Source of the DNA: Streptomyces sp. NRRL F-4489
GTDB taxonomy: Bacteria > Actinomycetota > Actinomycetes > Streptomycetales > Streptomycetaceae
Length of the DNA stretch: 64,000 nt
Reading direction: 5' to 3'
Assembly (NCBI RefSeq): GCF_001509485.1
Contig: NZ_LLZI01000287.1
Location: 47,984 to 111,983 of the forward strand
Below are positions 62,941 to 64,000 of this stretch, one piece after another. The stretch's first letter is position 1. Each line of letters begins with the position of its first letter. Under the pieces are notes generated by a model. The model was not told the origin of the DNA, searched no databases, and saw only the letters and a program-made list of their open reading frames with translations. Both the position numbers and the translations under genes were made by a program.

Positions 62941-64000
62941 GTGGCCGGGCGCATCGAGGACTACGCACTGATCGGTGATATGCAGACCGCCGCCCTGGTG
63001 TGCCGGGACGGCACGGTCGACTGGCTGTGCCTCCCCCGCTTCGACTCACCGGCGGTCTTCGCCGGGCTGCTGGGCACCGAGGAGCACGGCTACTGGTGGA
63101 TCGGCCCGGCCGGGGAGGGCCCGCGGGCCGCGGACCGGCGGCGCTACCGCGGCGACTCCCTCGTCCTGGAGTCCGAGTGGGACACCCCGCGCGGCACGGT
63201 CCGGGTGATCGACTTCATGCCGCCCCGCGACGGCGCGCCGCAGGTCATCCGGATCGTGGAGGGCGTCAGCGGCCGGGTGCCGATGCGCTCGGAGCTGCGG
63301 ATGCGGTTCGCCTACGGCTGGGTGGTGCCCTGGGTCCACAAGGTCGACGGCCGCACGGTGGCGGTGGCCGGGCCGGACTCGGTGTGGCTGGACACCTCCG
63401 TGGACACCTACGGCAAGGACCTGACGACGCTGTCCGATTTCACGGTCTCGCCGGGCGAGCGGATCGCGTTCACGATCAGCTGGCAGCCCTCCCACCACCA
63501 GCAGCCGGCCCTGGCCGAGCCGGAGGCGTCGCTGGAGGCGACCGAGGACTTCTGGCGGGAGTGGGTCGAGCACTGCACGTACCACGGGCCCTACCGCGAT
63601 GCGGTGGTGCGTTCGCTGATCACGCTGAAGGCGCTGACGTACGCGCCGACCGGCGGGATCGTGGCGGCGCCGACGACGTCGCTGCCGGAGTGCATCGGCG
63701 GGATCCGGAATTGGGACTACCGCTTCACCTGGCTGCGGGACGCCGCGATCACCCTGTCGTCGCTGCTGCGCACCGGCTACCGCGAGGAGGCGCGGGCCTG
63801 GCGCGAGTGGCTGCTGCGGGCGGTGGCCGGCGATCCGGAGAACCTCCAGATCATGTACGGCATCGCCGGTGAACGGGAGCTGGGCGAGAACGAGCTGAAC
63901 TGGCTGCCCGGCTACGAGGACTCCCGCCCGGTCCGGGTCGGCAACGGCGCCGCCGGCCAGCTCCAGCTGGATGTCTACGGCGAGGTCACCGAGGCCCTGC
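62941..64000 (+). CDS. GH15 glycoside hydrolase (trehalase/glucoamylase-like), cut by window
   Basis: The first 353 residues of the protein lie in the window. The N-terminal GAGRIEDYALIGDMQTAALV-like start (GRIEDYALIGDMQTAALVCR), DWLCLPRFDSPAVFAGLLG, the beta-sandwich domain, and the catalytic-domain start TTSLPECIGGIRNWDYRFTWLRDAAITL are typical of GH15. The catalytic Glu in NELNWLPGYEDSRPVRVGNGAAGQ is close. It lacks a signal peptide, so it is cytosolic, as in actinobacterial trehalases. GTG 62941 has GGGAG. Substrate may be trehalose or maltodextrin. Confidence 0.88.
   Translation, partial: MAGRIEDYALIGDMQTAALVCRDGTVDWLCLPRFDSPAVFAGLLGTEEHGYWWIGPAGEGPRAADRRRYRGDSLVLESEWDTPRGTVRVIDFMPPRDGAPQVIRIVEGVSGRVPMRSELRMRFAYGWVVPWVHKVDGRTVAVAGPDSVWLDTSVDTYGKDLTTLSDFTVSPGERIAFTISWQPSHHQQPALAEPEASLEATEDFWREWVEHCTYHGPYRDAVVRSLITLKALTYAPTGGIVAAPTTSLPECIGGIRNWDYRFTWLRDAAITLSSLLRTGYREEARAWREWLLRAVAGDPENLQIMYGIAGERELGENELNWLPGYEDSRPVRVGNGAAGQLQLDVYGEVTEAL

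Overview
The window is typical Streptomyces chromosome. Its G+C is very high, and many genes are coupled through 4-base ATGA or GTGA overlaps with GTG, and a few TTG, starts. It carries lineage markers such as streptogrisins, a subtilisin inhibitor, a conservon, a SepF paralogue, DnaE2 with an ImuB-like partner, and the ald / parA / scpAB / rluB / aroH / tyrA / cmk / der / pyrG block. From memory (not checked here) the order from dnaE2 onward resembles the S. coelicolor SCO1738-SCO1780 region.

Region 1 (1-8954) is accessory in character and visibly less G+C-rich from about 560 to 8950. A truncated secreted lipase gene is followed by a serine hydrolase gene. Then comes a tightly coupled minus-strand operon, read from 6944 to 1740: a small HATPase regulator, a MurA-type enolpyruvyl transferase, a metallophosphatase of the 5'-nucleotidase class, two diverged dCTP-deaminase-like proteins whose active-site motifs are complementary, and a GT4 glycosyltransferase. 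Divergent from it are an XRE regulator that looks frameshifted and a coupled PPCDC-type flavoprotein. This is the best candidate for an undescribed system, possibly acting on nucleotides.

Region 2 (8994-23031) holds an SOS-type mutagenesis pair (imuB-like and dnaE2) with a good LexA box, an ABC-2-like membrane protein, a divergent SDR/TetR pair with a palindromic operator, an SSI-type inhibitor with a P1 lysine, two streptogrisin proteases flanking an SPFH protein, and two DUF-type proteins.

Region 3 (23332-28308) is a polar amino-acid-type ABC system. Its ATPase, a FAD/NAD(P)-binding protein and its permease form one operon; a lipoprotein solute-binding gene is divergent and is preceded by a 23-codon leader peptide ending in Cys. 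The leader points to sulfur or cysteine control.

Region 4 (28418-45796) has conservon cvnABCD, a SepF paralogue, an acyl-CoA dehydrogenase, a DHA2 exporter, membrane and envelope genes (PIG-V-like transferase, PAP2 phosphatase, glycosyltransferase pair, Rpf-LysM) and der.

Region 5 (45867-64000) is housekeeping: plsC, cmk, tyrA, aroH, scpAB, parA, rluB, ald, a Nudix hydrolase, pyrG, a STAND/TPR protein and the start of a GH15 enzyme. Two oddities sit inside it: two nucleotidyltransferase genes meet tail to tail without stop codons, and a long inverted repeat hides the ribosome binding site of an ADP-ribosylglycohydrolase gene.
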